Source: Chryseobacterium bernardetii
GTDB taxonomy: Bacteria; Bacteroidota; Bacteroidia; Flavobacteriales; Weeksellaceae
DNA: 64,000 bases
Direction of reading: 5' to 3'
NCBI RefSeq assembly: GCF_003815975.1
Contig: NZ_CP033932.1
Coordinates: forward strand, 5,251,501 to 5,315,500
The notes under the pieces are model-generated. The model did no database searches, had not been told where the DNA came from, and was given only the letters and a program-made list of their open reading frames with translations. Made by a program: the position numbers and the translations under genes. Shown here piece after piece: positions 35,370 to 44,425 of this stretch (positions are counted from its first letter, which is position 1; each line of letters begins with the position of its first letter).

Positions 35370-37010
35370 ATGAGAAAATATTCTCTTTTCATTTTTTTAT
35401 TTTTCAGTCTACAATTTTCTGCTCAGATTTTATCTGAAAATCAAAAACTGGAATCCCTCTGTAGAGTTTGGGGATTTTTAAAATATTATCATCCACAGGT
35501 AGCTAAAGGCAATCTGAACTGGGATCAGCAACTGTTCAAAAAGATCAATGAGCTTGAAAGAATCAATGATAAAGCCGCATTGAACGATTTATATTCCAAT
35601 TGGATGGCAAGTCTTGGAAAAGTTAATGAGTGCTCAGAATGCTCACAGGAAACTGACAAAGCTTACTTTCTGAAAAACTTTGATCTGAGCTGGATAGATA
35701 ATTCCAATATATTTATTCCTGATATTTCTCAGAAGCTTCATTATATTGAAAACAACCGGAATATTGGCAGTAATCACTATATAGGAAAAGGAGGAAGAAA
35801 AATATTTTTCAGAAATGAAAAATCTTATGGATCAGCATTCACTTCCAAACAGGTTAGCTTACTAGAATTATTCAGGTATTGGAATTATGTGGAGTATTTT
35901 TTTCCTTATAAATATGAAACGGACCAAAACTGGAATGATGTTCTTACTGAAATGCTTCCCAAATTCATCAATATCAATACTGACAAGGATTACCAACTGG
36001 CTTTAGCTGAACTGGCAGCAAAGACTGATGATTCACATGCTTTCCTCTTTTCTCCGTTAATAAGCCTTCATCTGTATGGAAACAGAAAACTTCCGGTGGA
36101 ATACTCTTATGCAGAAGGAAAATTGGTTATTACAAAGATTCATGACAACCGGTTGCATCAGACAACACCATTCAATATTGGTGATGCTATTTATGATGTG
36201 AATGGAAAAACAATTCCGCAGATAGTTAACAGCCTTGGAAAGTATATTCCTGCCTCTAACTCCTGGGGAAAAGTGAATAAGCTTAAAAATAAACTTCTTT
36301 TCAGCAATAATGATTCCCTTTCCGTTAAATTGGAAAGAAACGGGCAGAATATGGAAATAACCGCTAAAACGTATCTTCCTAAGGATATTATTGTAAAGAA
36401 AGTTCCGGCTCCTCAAAAATGGAAATTTCTGGATGCAGAAAAGAAAATCGGTTATGTTAACATGGGCATCCTTGCTAAAGATGAGGTTAGTGAAATGTTC
36501 AGAGATCTAAAATCTTCAGAATCAATCATTTTCGATCTTAGAAATTATCCTAAGCTGACTATTATGCCTTTAAGTGAAATATTACTTCCACAAACTACTG
36601 TTTATTACCAGTTTAACTTCCCGGAAACCAGCTATCCCGGAAAATTTTACAGCAGAAAGAACAATATTGGAAGAAAGAATTCCGATTATTATAAAGGAAA
36701 TGTAATCGTATTGGTAAATGAAAATACCCAAAGCCAGGCAGAAACTACAACAATGATGTTTAAGCAGCACCCGAAAGCTAAAATAATTGGGAGCAATACC
36801 TCAGGAGCCAACGGAGATATTATCAAATTTAAAATTGCAGATTTGGATACCTGCTTTACCGGCCTTGGTGCCTATTATCCTGACGGCAGAGAAACCCAAA
36901 GGATCGGAATTATACCGGACATCCTTGTAAAACCTACTGTAGAAGGAATAAAAAATGGAAAAGATGAAGTTTTGGAAAGAGCTTTGCTGTATATTAAAAA
37001 TAAGAATTGA
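35370..37010 (+). CDS. Secreted S41-family (tail-specific type) peptidase
   Basis: 546-aa exported serine protease. Signal peptide about residues 1-18 (ending FSAQ). A lipocalin-free N-terminal helical region is followed by a PDZ-like segment (about 250-320; FNIGDAIYDVNGKTIPQIVN) and the S41 core. The nucleophile is probably Ser455 in NTQSQAETTTMMF, matching the family's xSASAxE site, followed by IGSNTSGANGD, which fits the conserved Gly-rich loop. The C-terminus has GIIPDILVKPT, the standard S41 closing strand. Substrate unknown. It lies just upstream of porX but about 130 bases apart, with its own promoter. Confidence 0.85.
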   Translation: MRKYSLFIFLFFSLQFSAQILSENQKLESLCRVWGFLKYYHPQVAKGNLNWDQQLFKKINELERINDKAALNDLYSNWMASLGKVNECSECSQETDKAYFLKNFDLSWIDNSNIFIPDISQKLHYIENNRNIGSNHYIGKGGRKIFFRNEKSYGSAFTSKQVSLLELFRYWNYVEYFFPYKYETDQNWNDVLTEMLPKFININTDKDYQLALAELAAKTDDSHAFLFSPLISLHLYGNRKLPVEYSYAEGKLVITKIHDNRLHQTTPFNIGDAIYDVNGKTIPQIVNSLGKYIPASNSWGKVNKLKNKLLFSNNDSLSVKLERNGQNMEITAKTYLPKDIIVKKVPAPQKWKFLDAEKKIGYVNMGILAKDEVSEMFRDLKSSESIIFDLRNYPKLTIMPLSEILLPQTTVYYQFNFPETSYPGKFYSRKNNIGRKNSDYYKGNVIVLVNENTQSQAETTTMMFKQHPKAKIIGSNTSGANGDIIKFKIADLDTCFTGLGAYYPDGRETQRIGIIPDILVKPTVEGIKNGKDEVLERALLYIKNKN

Positions 37011-37142
37011 AACTTACAGAAACAGGAAATATCAAGGGGTATTTCCATTTAACTAATATTTAACTTTTAAACTTTCTATTTTGTGAGATTTTAAAAGGAT
37101 TTGGTCAACATTTTGATACAATAACCATGTAAAAAATAAATT

Positions 37143-38687
37143 ATGTCAGAAAAGATATTATGGATTGATGATGAAATAGATTTACTTAAACCTCATATCG
37201 TATTTTTAGAAAAAAAAGGTTATCAGGTAACACCTGTTAACAATGTGAATGAGGCTTTGGAGCTTATGGATTCAGAGAAATTTGCCCTAACACTCATTGA
37301 TGAAAATATGCCAGGTATTTCCGGGCTGGAAGCTATTCCTATGATTAAGGAAAAAGATAATTCCCTGAAAATAGTAATGGTAACCAAAAGCGAAGAGGAA
37401 CACATCATGGAAGAGGCCATTGGTTCCCAAATTGCAGATTACATTTTAAAACCTGTGAATCCTAATCAGATATTACTTTCATTAAAAAAGAACCTTCAAC
37501 AAGATAATCTGGTAGAACAAAAAACTATTTTACAATATCAGCAGGAATTCAGAAACCTCTCTATGGAACTTTCTTATTTGAGAACATATCAGGATTGGGC
37601 TGAATATTATAAAAAGATCCTGAGCTGGGAAATTAAGTTTGATAAAGTCGCAGATAATGAATTTGCAGATCTTCTACAATCTCAGAAAGAGGAAGCTAAT
37701 ATCCAGTTCGCTAAATTTATTGAAAAAAATTATGTAGACTGGCTTACTGATTCCGACAAACCTCTGATGAGCCACACCCTTTTCAAGGAAAAAGTAAAAC
37801 CTGAGGTAGAAAAAGAAAAGGTACTTTTATTAATGGTTGACAACCTTCGTTACGACCAATGGAAAGTGATTGAACCTTTATTTACGAAGTATTACAATAA
37901 AATCTCAGAAGATTATTATTACAGCATCCTTCCTACAGCTACACAATATGCGAGAAACTCTTTCTTCGCAGGTTTAATGCCTTCAGAAATTGAAAAACGC
38001 TTTCCTGACAAATGGTTTAATGATAACGAAGAAGGAAATAAAAATGAATTTGAACGTGACTTCCTGGAAGATCAGATGAAAAGAATTGGCCTTGGGTCTA
38101 AATCTATGAAATATCTGAAAGTACTGAATGCAGATTTTGAAAGAAAAATCTATGATGATTTCAACCAGCATAAAAATAATGACCTGCTGGTAATTGTTTA
38201 TAATTTTATTGACATCCTTTCTCATGCTAAAACAGATAATCATATAGTAGATCAGCTGATTCGTGATGATAAAACTTTCCGCTCACTAACTCTGAACTGG
38301 TTTGAAAATTCTTCGCTGATGAAAATTATCAAAACAGCGGCAGAAAACGGATACAAATTAGTTATTACCACGGACCACGGTACTGTTTATGTGAAAAAGC
38401 CAAGCAAAGTGGTAGGAGACAGAGAAACGTCTACCAATATCCGGTATAAAACCGGGAAGAGCCTAACATATGATGACAGTGATGTTTGGGCTATTACCAA
38501 TCCGGAAAAGCTCTTCCTACCAAAAGGAAACCTAAGCTCGAAGTATATTTTTGCAAAGAACAATATCTTCCTTGCTTATCCTAAGAACTACAATCATTTT
38601 GTAAATTACTATAAAGAAACCTACCAACATGGTGGAATTTCATTGGAAGAATGTATTATTCCTATCAGCATTTTAGAACCCAAGTAG
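37143..38687 (+). CDS. porX: PorX: response regulator with PglZ domain, T9SS regulator
   Basis: 514-aa two-component regulator of the type IX secretion system. Residues 1-120 are a receiver domain: acidic pocket Asp9/Asp10 (WIDDE), phospho-acceptor Asp53 (LIDENMPG) and Lys103 (ILKPVN). A helical linker follows, then a PglZ domain of the alkaline phosphatase superfamily (about 205-514), with metal-site motifs MVDNLRYDQW and TTDHGT. In Porphyromonas and Flavobacterium, PorX with the kinase PorY controls T9SS genes and gliding; its PglZ domain has been reported to hydrolyse cyclic oligonucleotides. PorY is not in the window. Fits with the T9SS cargo at 24484. Confidence 0.93.
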   Translation: MSEKILWIDDEIDLLKPHIVFLEKKGYQVTPVNNVNEALELMDSEKFALTLIDENMPGISGLEAIPMIKEKDNSLKIVMVTKSEEEHIMEEAIGSQIADYILKPVNPNQILLSLKKNLQQDNLVEQKTILQYQQEFRNLSMELSYLRTYQDWAEYYKKILSWEIKFDKVADNEFADLLQSQKEEANIQFAKFIEKNYVDWLTDSDKPLMSHTLFKEKVKPEVEKEKVLLLMVDNLRYDQWKVIEPLFTKYYNKISEDYYYSILPTATQYARNSFFAGLMPSEIEKRFPDKWFNDNEEGNKNEFERDFLEDQMKRIGLGSKSMKYLKVLNADFERKIYDDFNQHKNNDLLVIVYNFIDILSHAKTDNHIVDQLIRDDKTFRSLTLNWFENSSLMKIIKTAAENGYKLVITTDHGTVYVKKPSKVVGDRETSTNIRYKTGKSLTYDDSDVWAITNPEKLFLPKGNLSSKYIFAKNNIFLAYPKNYNHFVNYYKETYQHGGISLEECIIPISILEPK

Positions 38688-38721
38688 TTTTTTTCATAGT
38701 TTATTTAATTTTGGGTTTAAG

Positions 38722-38759
38722 GCGGGAAAAATCAATTGATTTTTCCCGCTTCTTTTTTT
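38722..38759 (+). terminator. Terminator of porX
   Basis: Perfect palindromic stem starting GCGGGAAAAATCA, followed by TTCTTTTTTT. Confidence 0.88.
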
Positions 38760-38799
38760 ATAGTCTTCAAGAGTTCCTATCTTCGTAAAAAATAAAAAC

Positions 38800-39090
38800 A
38801 TGTTCATTATTTCGCTTACGTATAAGGTGACCATTGAAAATGTAGAACGCCATATTCCGGAACACAATTCCTTCCTTCAAAAATATTATGATTCAGGATT
38901 GTTTATTGCTTCAGGAAGAAAAGAACCCAGAACCGGAGGAGTAATTATTTGTAAGGCCTCTTCTAAAAATGAAGTGGAACGAATTATTAAAGAAGATCCT
39001 TTTCACATTCAGCAGGTAGCAGATTATGATATCATTGAATTTATCCCAACAAAATACAACGAAGATTTTAAAATATTTATAGAAAACTAA
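38800..39090 (+). CDS. YciI-family protein
   Basis: 96-aa ferredoxin-like-fold protein. Family features are the N-terminal strand FIISLTYKV, the His in IPEHNSFLQKYYDSG and SGRKEPRTGGVIICKA. YciI-like proteins are small putative enzymes with a catalytic His-Asp pair; the biological role is mostly unknown. Its TAA overlaps the ATG of exonuclease III (TAATG), so the two are translationally coupled. Confidence 0.88.
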   Translation: MFIISLTYKVTIENVERHIPEHNSFLQKYYDSGLFIASGRKEPRTGGVIICKASSKNEVERIIKEDPFHIQQVADYDIIEFIPTKYNEDFKIFIEN

Positions 39091-39854
39091 TGAGATTAAT
39101 TACCTATAACGTTAACGGAATAAGAGCTGCATTTACCAAAGATTTTCTGGGGTGGCTGAAGAACGCAGACCCGGATATCATCTGTATTCAGGAGAGCAAA
39201 GCAGGGAATGACCAGATAGATATTGAAAGCCTTGAAAAATTAGGATACCACAGTTATTGGCATTCAGCAATAAGAAAAGGCTATAGTGGGGTTGGAATTG
39301 CTTCAAAAATAAAGCCTAATCATGTAGAACATGGTTGTGGTATTGAAAGCTATGATAATGAAGGAAGAATCATTCGTGCCGATTTTGATGGATTCTCTGC
39401 CATTTCAGTATATGTACCTTCCGCATCCAACATTGAAAGACTGGATTTCAAAATGCAGTTCTGCCATGATTTCCTTGCGTATATCAAAAATCTTAAAAAG
39501 GAAATTCCTAACCTGATTATATCCGGTGATTTCAATATCTGTCATGAGGCAATTGATATTCACAATCCCGTTGGCCTGAAAAATGTTTCAGGGTTTCTTC
39601 CTATGGAAAGGGAATGGATGACGGATTTCATCAATGAATGTGAACTCATTGACAGTTTCAGGTTTTTTAATAATGAACCCGATAACTATACATGGTGGAG
39701 CTACAGACAAAATTCAAGAGAAAGAAATAAAGGCTGGAGACTGGATTATAATTTTACTTCTTACAGCTTAAAAGATAAACTTACCAGAGCTGTTATTTTA
39801 AAGGAAGCGGTTCATTCTGACCATTGCCCTGCTCTATTGGAACTGGATATATAA
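39090..39854 (+). CDS. xth: Exodeoxyribonuclease III (AP endonuclease)
   Basis: 254-aa Mg-dependent repair nuclease that cuts at abasic sites and degrades 3' ends. Motifs of the EEP/ExoIII family are present: NVNGIRAAF at the start, Glu35 in CIQESKAG, YVPSAS, SGDFNICHEAID (Asp and Asn), and the C-terminal SDHCPALLEL with the catalytic Asp-His. Length is normal. Its start overlaps the YciI stop codon by one base. Confidence 0.94.
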   Translation: MRLITYNVNGIRAAFTKDFLGWLKNADPDIICIQESKAGNDQIDIESLEKLGYHSYWHSAIRKGYSGVGIASKIKPNHVEHGCGIESYDNEGRIIRADFDGFSAISVYVPSASNIERLDFKMQFCHDFLAYIKNLKKEIPNLIISGDFNICHEAIDIHNPVGLKNVSGFLPMEREWMTDFINECELIDSFRFFNNEPDNYTWWSYRQNSRERNKGWRLDYNFTSYSLKDKLTRAVILKEAVHSDHCPALLELDI

Positions 39855-39875
39855 TTAAACGCTATCTAATAACAC

Positions 39876-39907
39876 AAAAGCCAGCTGAATATCAGCTGGC
39901 TTTTTTT
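39876..39907. terminator. Bidirectional terminator between xth and the RlpA-like gene
   Basis: 12-13-bp stem AAAAGCCAGCTGA/TCAGCTGGCTTTT with a 3-base loop, T-run of seven on the plus strand. Confidence 0.88.
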
Positions 39908-39923
39908 AATTTAAATCATAAAA

Positions 39924-40295
39924 TTAATCGACAATTTCATATTCGACCGGAATGGTACCACGATTGGTATCTCCGATCTCATCGAACGCTGCTTTAGACA
40001 TATCTAAAGATCTTGATGAATGGTAAGGGCCTCTGTCATTAATTCTCACTATTACTTCTTTACCATTTCTAAGGTTCGTTACCTTAACGTTTGTTCCGAA
40101 TGGAAGCGTTCTGTTTGCTGCAGTAAACTTTGAGTTATCAAAGATTTCTCCGCTAGCAGTTTTTCTACCGTTAAATTTATCGTGGTAGTACGATGCATAA
40201 CTTGTTTTTTTCGCATCTAAGGCATTACTTGTAAATGAGTAAATACCTAGGGTTGAAATCATCATTATGATTACGAGAATGAATCTTTTCATCAT
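39924..40295 (-). CDS. RlpA-like double-psi beta-barrel protein
   Basis: 123-aa exported protein. A signal anchor or signal peptide lies at residues 1-26 (FILVIIMMISTLGIYSF). The rest is a minimal RlpA domain: YASYYHDKFNGRKTASGEIFD, LPFGTNVKVTNL, VRINDRGPY and SLDMSKAAF. RlpA proteins are lytic transglycosylases cutting denuded peptidoglycan. The catalytic Asp is probably that in INDRGP. It lacks the SPOR domain of longer RlpA proteins. A second methionine at residue 2 is an alternative start. Confidence 0.85.
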   Translation of the reverse strand: MMKRFILVIIMMISTLGIYSFTSNALDAKKTSYASYYHDKFNGRKTASGEIFDNSKFTAANRTLPFGTNVKVTNLRNGKEVIVRINDRGPYHSSRSLDMSKAAFDEIGDTNRGTIPVEYEIVD

Positions 40296-41028
40296 TTTGA
40301 ACTTTTATTGGTTTTGACAGGGCAAATGTATCAGGATTCTTATTAACTCCCTATTTCAATTGTTAAAATATGTTAATGAAAATAAAATTATATGTTAACA
40401 ATCCCTGCAATACCCTATGAATAGTGATTTTCCGCGCCTATGTTAAAAAATGTTAAAAAAACAGTCCATATGTTAATTTAATTAACTAATTTATGCATAA
40501 TTTCAAAAATTTAAATTATTAAAATATTGATAATCAATGGATTATAAATTAACAAAATATTACCTATATCTATAAAACTAACTTTTGAAAAGCTTAAAAT
40601 GTTAAGAGTTAATATAGGGTAAAATAGCTGATAGAATACCATAAGGGTTATATTATCAATTCTTTCAAGAATATTTTAACAGCAAAATGAATGGTCAAAT
40701 TTATAGTTGTTGGAATATTATTTCAAATCGTAATGTATTTTCATGTATTATTCATCTGAAAGATCATCTTCTATGCCATAATTATTCTTCAAAAATAAAG
40801 GTTAAGAATCAGATTGAAAGGCTTTTCAATAAAAATTTAGATACGATACACTTATCAATGAATATCAGATCCAAGAAAAGAGGATATAAAGCCACTTCTC
40901 CTGATCAAATATTTTTACTTACAAAAGTGAGTTTTTATGCATACAGATTCACAAGGTGCTTCAAAAATGATCAATACTAAAAGGAAATTTAGTTAGCGGT
41001 AGTGTATTCTTAATAATAGGATAAAAAC
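40296..41028. other. AT-rich intergenic region, about 730 bases
   Basis: Holds the RlpA -7 box and six copies of ATGTTAA (starting at 40370, 40392, 40440, 40450, 40470 and 40599). A 97-codon plus-strand frame at 40687-40980 has no family features, no signal and no promoter, and I do not call it a gene. No RNA gene recognised. Confidence 0.5.
40323..40330 (-). promoter_or_regulatory. Predicted -7 box of the RlpA-like gene
   Basis: Minus strand TACATTTG, exact TAnnTTTG, 27 bases before the ATG at 40295. Confidence 0.4.
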
Positions 41029-41057
41029 AAAAAAACCAACGAATTATCGTTGGTTTT
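41029..41057 (-). terminator. Terminator of the surface-protein pair
   Basis: 11-bp stem AAAACCAACGA/TCGTTGGTTTT with a 4-base loop; the minus strand continues in a long T-run. Confidence 0.85.
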
Positions 41058-41078
41058 ATATAATTAAAAAAGTAAATC

Positions 41079-41822
41079 TTATTTGATATATTCTAATACA
41101 TAATCATATGTATCAGCAGGGTACACTACAGACATGCTAGGAGAACCTGTAACAGCATTGTTTGTAGCTCCAATATTATAAGAATAAAGGTCTCTTGAGT
41201 AAACTACTTTATTTCCGGTTCCGCTAACTTTATAGATAGTAATACCATATAAAGAAGTCATTCCTGAAGGAGAAGGGATACTTACAGTAGTAGATGTACC
41301 AGTTGTAGTAAAGCTTCCTCTAATAGCATAAACTTGCTTATCAACTCCTGGGCTAACATTAATAAGAGTATTAGTTGTTGTTTCTGCTGTTCCAACAGTT
41401 ACTTTTGGTGAAACAGAACCTCCTAATGGCAACCATCTACCTGCAGTAACATCAGTAGAAGCACCCGGATTTGAGAAATAATAATAACCAGGAGTGACAG
41501 CCTGATTACCAATACCAGAACCTGATGCAGGTGTATTACCTGAAGCAGCATTGTATACAATCATTCCATCAAATGCAGTTGGGAATTGAATACCATCTAA
41601 AAGATCTGTTTTAAATACAAAAGTTGTAAGATTTGTTCTAGGGAACACTAATCCTTTTCCTGATGTAGTAGGATCCACAGAAGTATCAAAACTAGTTGAT
41701 GCATCAAAGAATGGGTTTTCACCAGTAATATTTGCAGTTACAGTACCATTTGAAACTACTTGAGCATTTGCTTTAATAGTGAAAGCTAATAATGCTACTG
41801 TCGCTATAATAAATTTTTTCAT
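41079..41822 (-). CDS. Secreted surface protein, function unknown (second of a pair)
   Basis: 247-aa exported protein. Signal peptide MKKFIIATVALLAFTIKANA. The mature part is low in charge and rich in Thr, Ser, Gly and Asn, and includes GLVFPRTNLTTFVF, FDGMIVYNAASGNT and GYYYFSNPG with RWLPLGG. The same text style (marked GLVFPR or LLVPRMS, then an aspect ending YYYxxG.. W.PLGG) is seen in its neighbour and in many flavobacterial cell-surface proteins of unknown role. The C-terminal half is beta-rich (TTGTSTTVSIPSPSG). No T9SS sorting domain is visible. It starts 19 bases after its neighbour, in the same operon. Confidence 0.7.
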   Translation of the reverse strand: MKKFIIATVALLAFTIKANAQVVSNGTVTANITGENPFFDASTSFDTSVDPTTSGKGLVFPRTNLTTFVFKTDLLDGIQFPTAFDGMIVYNAASGNTPASGSGIGNQAVTPGYYYFSNPGASTDVTAGRWLPLGGSVSPKVTVGTAETTTNTLINVSPGVDKQVYAIRGSFTTTGTSTTVSIPSPSGMTSLYGITIYKVSGTGNKVVYSRDLYSYNIGATNNAVTGSPSMSVVYPADTYDYVLEYIK

Positions 41823-41841
41823 TTTTTTTGTCTTTATTAAA

Positions 41842-42645
41842 TTATACTCCAGAAACTACTAACCATGATGTCCCCGTAGAAAGTAATGTTACCCCTCTAC
41901 TTGCTAATATACTGGTATTATTAACAGGAACATTATTGATAAATGTATATGTCCCTGAACTACCCGCTGCAACTGAAGCATTTCTAATCATTAAGATTCT
42001 ACCAGCACCAGCCGCGGCAGGAGTTGGCAATTCGATATTTTGGTTACCAGAAACCTGGATAGTTACCATATAATCTGTTGGCAACCAAGTAGCTGCTGTT
42101 GGAACTGCAGTTAAAGTTCTGAAGCTTCCATAAACACCACCCTGGGTTTCAAAGTTACCATTGACAATTGTTCTACCTGTTCCTGTAGTAAAAGTCAAGT
42201 TATTATTATTCTGCGTAACAACTCTATTTCCCGCTAAAGTACCATCGTTAAGGTAAATGCTGGTATCTGTACCGCCCCCACCACCTACAGGTTTCCAAAC
42301 GTTGTTTCCGTTTGTTCCATCATAGTAGTAAAAACCAGTAGCAGTAACATTAGCAGTTTTGGTAGTAGCAGTTCCATCTACCAAATTCACGAATACAAGT
42401 GCACCATTCTGAGCACTGGCAGCAGTAGCATTTCCATCTGCATAAGCAGCGTCTTTAGCTAATAACTGAGCTCTTGACATACGAGGGACTAGTAAGGCAT
42501 CAGGTCTAGAAGTATCTGTAGTACTGGCTACTACATCTAGAGTGGCGGCAGGAGTGGACGTGTTAATCCCCACTCTTCCCTGCTGAGCTTTAGAAAGAGC
42601 CGTAAAGGCTACAAGCATAGTTGCTGTTAATAAAAATTTTTTCAT
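41842..42645 (-). CDS. Secreted surface protein with tail-fibre/adhesin-like head (first of a pair)
   Basis: 267-aa exported protein. Signal peptide MKKFLLTATMLVAFTALSKA. It continues QQGRVGINTSTPAATLDVVA, the head motif (VGINTxxPxATLDV) seen in adhesins and in tail-fibre-like proteins that end in an S74 chaperone; no S74 domain is present here. Then come LVPRMSRAQLLAKDA, TGFYYYDGTNGNNVWKPVGGGGG and a beta-rich C-terminus. Likely a surface or fibre component; exact role unknown. Followed after 19 bases by a related gene. Confidence 0.72.
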   Translation of the reverse strand: MKKFLLTATMLVAFTALSKAQQGRVGINTSTPAATLDVVASTTDTSRPDALLVPRMSRAQLLAKDAAYADGNATAASAQNGALVFVNLVDGTATTKTANVTATGFYYYDGTNGNNVWKPVGGGGGTDTSIYLNDGTLAGNRVVTQNNNNLTFTTGTGRTIVNGNFETQGGVYGSFRTLTAVPTAATWLPTDYMVTIQVSGNQNIELPTPAAAGAGRILMIRNASVAAGSSGTYTFINNVPVNNTSILASRGVTLLSTGTSWLVVSGV

Positions 42646-43027
42646 AAGTTTTTAAAGATTTTAATTACATTATTTTTCATCAATATTTCCAAAAGGAAAA
42701 TGTATCTCAACTTGTGATTATTTATCCTAAGGCAAAAATAAACAAAAAATATCTTTTTTGAATTTTAACTCTATTCTAATAAATAACTTGTTGATAGCAT
42801 ATGATTTAAAAACATTGCTTATGTTGCAAATTTAAGACATAATTTTTTAATTTACATAATTTATGATAGAAAATTAAAAAATCTTAACACTTAAAACCCC
42901 ATATTGTTATAAATCAACAAATTAAATAGAGGAAAACAAAATTATCTATGTTAAATATTCTTAATATTTAATTTTTTTTTAGCTAAAATAGCAAAACTTT
43001 TCTTCCTGATTAATAATGTTTTACAGT
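42646..43027. other. AT-rich intergenic region, 382 bases
   Basis: Upstream region of the surface-protein operon and downstream region of rimO. Contains one -7-like box (42733-42740, minus). No gene, RNA or strong hairpin seen. Confidence 0.5.
42733..42740 (-). promoter_or_regulatory. Possible -7 box of the surface-protein operon
   Basis: Minus strand TATTTTTG, exact TAnnTTTG, 87 bases before the ATG at 42645, in very AT-rich DNA. Confidence 0.35.
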
Positions 43028-44329
43028 TTATACTAATTCACCATATAAATCGAATTCTTCTGCTGATGTAATTTTTACGTCTGCGAACTCTCCGATAGAA
43101 ATATAAGTATCTTCAGCAGAAACCAAAACGGTATTATCTACGTCCGGAGAATCATATTCTGTTCTTCCGATAAAATAATTTCCTTCTTTACGATCGAAGA
43201 TACATCTGAATACCTTTCCTATTTTTTCCTGGTTCTTTTCCCAAGAAATTTGGGATTGTAATTCCATAATTTCTTCAACCCTTGCTTCCTTTACTTCCTG
43301 TGGAATGTCATCTTCCAATACATAAGCACCTGTATTTTCTTCATGAGAATAGGTAAAGCATCCTAACCGGTCGAATTTCTGCTCTTTCACCCAGTCTTTA
43401 AGTTCCTGGAACCTTTCTTCAGTTTCTCCGGGATATCCCACAATAAGAGTTGTCCTGATTGCCATATCAGGAACTTTCTCTCTGAATTTCCCTAAAAGTG
43501 CATCTGTTTTCTCATGAGTAGTTCCTCTTTTCATTGATTTCAACAGATCAGAGTTGATGTGCTGAAGAGGAATGTCTATATAATTACAAACTTTAGGTTC
43601 TTCACGGATAATATCCAAAACATCCTCCGGAAAGCCGCTTGGGAATGCATAATGAAGACGAATCCATTCTACTCCTTCTACTTTTACCAATTCTTTCAGT
43701 AAATCTCCTAATGCTCTTTTTTTATAAATATCCAATCCATAGTAGGTAAGATCCTGAGCAATAAGAATTAATTCTTTGGTTCCTTTTTTTGCTAATTTCT
43801 GAGCTTCAGAAACCAACTTTTCAATAGGAGTTGAAACATGGCCGCCTCTCATCAAAGGAATAGCGCAGAAGGAACATGGTCTGTCACATCCTTCTGAAAT
43901 TTTAAGGTATGCATAATGCTTTGGAGTAGTAGTTAATCTTTCCCCTACCAATTCATGCTTATAATCAGCACCAAGATGTTTTAACAGCACAGGAAGATCT
44001 CTTGTCCCAAAATATTGGTCCACATCCGGAATTTCTTTAACCAAATCTGGTTTATATCTCTCGGAAAGGCATCCTGTAACGAAGACCTTTTCTACTTCTC
44101 CCCTATTTTTAGCTTCTACATAATCTAAAATGGTATTGATTGATTCTTCTTTTGCATTATCGATAAATCCGCAGGTATTAATTACAACAATATCTCCACG
44201 GTCTTCATGAACTACTTCCTTCCCATTGGCTTTCAGCTGGCTCATTAATACTTCAGAGTCATATACATTTTTGGAACATCCAAGTGTAACTACATTGATT
44301 TTTTTCTTCCCTACAGATTTTGTACGCAT
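43028..44329 (-). CDS. rimO: Ribosomal protein S12 methylthiotransferase
   Basis: 433-aa radical-SAM enzyme adding a methylthio group to an Asp of ribosomal protein S12. The N-terminal MTTase domain starts VVTLGCSKNVYDSEVLM, the RimO form rather than MiaB; its other cysteines are in NTCGF and VTGCLSERY. The radical SAM cluster is CDRPCSFCAIP. A C-terminal TRAM domain covers about the last 65 residues. The ATG at 44329 is used: a longer frame from a TTG at 44359 begins inside a TATCTTTG box. Confidence 0.94.
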   Translation of the reverse strand: MRTKSVGKKKINVVTLGCSKNVYDSEVLMSQLKANGKEVVHEDRGDIVVINTCGFIDNAKEESINTILDYVEAKNRGEVEKVFVTGCLSERYKPDLVKEIPDVDQYFGTRDLPVLLKHLGADYKHELVGERLTTTPKHYAYLKISEGCDRPCSFCAIPLMRGGHVSTPIEKLVSEAQKLAKKGTKELILIAQDLTYYGLDIYKKRALGDLLKELVKVEGVEWIRLHYAFPSGFPEDVLDIIREEPKVCNYIDIPLQHINSDLLKSMKRGTTHEKTDALLGKFREKVPDMAIRTTLIVGYPGETEERFQELKDWVKEQKFDRLGCFTYSHEENTGAYVLEDDIPQEVKEARVEEIMELQSQISWEKNQEKIGKVFRCIFDRKEGNYFIGRTEYDSPDVDNTVLVSAEDTYISIGEFADVKITSAEEFDLYGELV

Positions 44330-44348
44330 CTTTTTGATTTTGAGTGTG

Positions 44349-44356
44349 CAAAGATA
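44349..44356 (-). promoter_or_regulatory. Predicted -7 box of rimO
   Basis: Minus strand TATCTTTG, 19 bases before the ATG at 44329. A TTG lies 24 bases upstream, slightly far. Confidence 0.5.
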
Positions 44357-44388
44357 CAAAATATTAAAGAGTAAAGATTACAAAAATA

Positions 44389-44413
44389 AAAACCACTTTA
44401 AAAAAGTGGTTTT
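44389..44413 (-). terminator. Terminator of the polysaccharide locus, after rfbC
   Basis: 10-bp stem AAAACCACTT/AAGTGGTTTT with a 5-base loop; minus strand continues TATTTTTG. It marks the downstream end of the locus. Confidence 0.75.
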
Positions 44414-44425
44414 CAATATGATGCT

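Noticed and set aside
37143..38687. PglZ domain as a sign of a BREX phage-defence system
   Set aside because: The protein has an N-terminal receiver domain with a phospho-acceptor Asp, which is the PorX architecture; no BREX partner genes are near.
40687..40980. 97-codon plus-strand frame in an AT-rich gap
   Set aside because: No family motif, signal peptide, promoter or ribosome site; composition matches non-coding AT-rich DNA. It is recorded in the gap entry only.
41842..42645. Phage tail-fibre gene, hinting at a prophage
   Set aside because: It has a signal peptide, no S74 chaperone and no phage genes nearby; a bacterial surface protein fits better.
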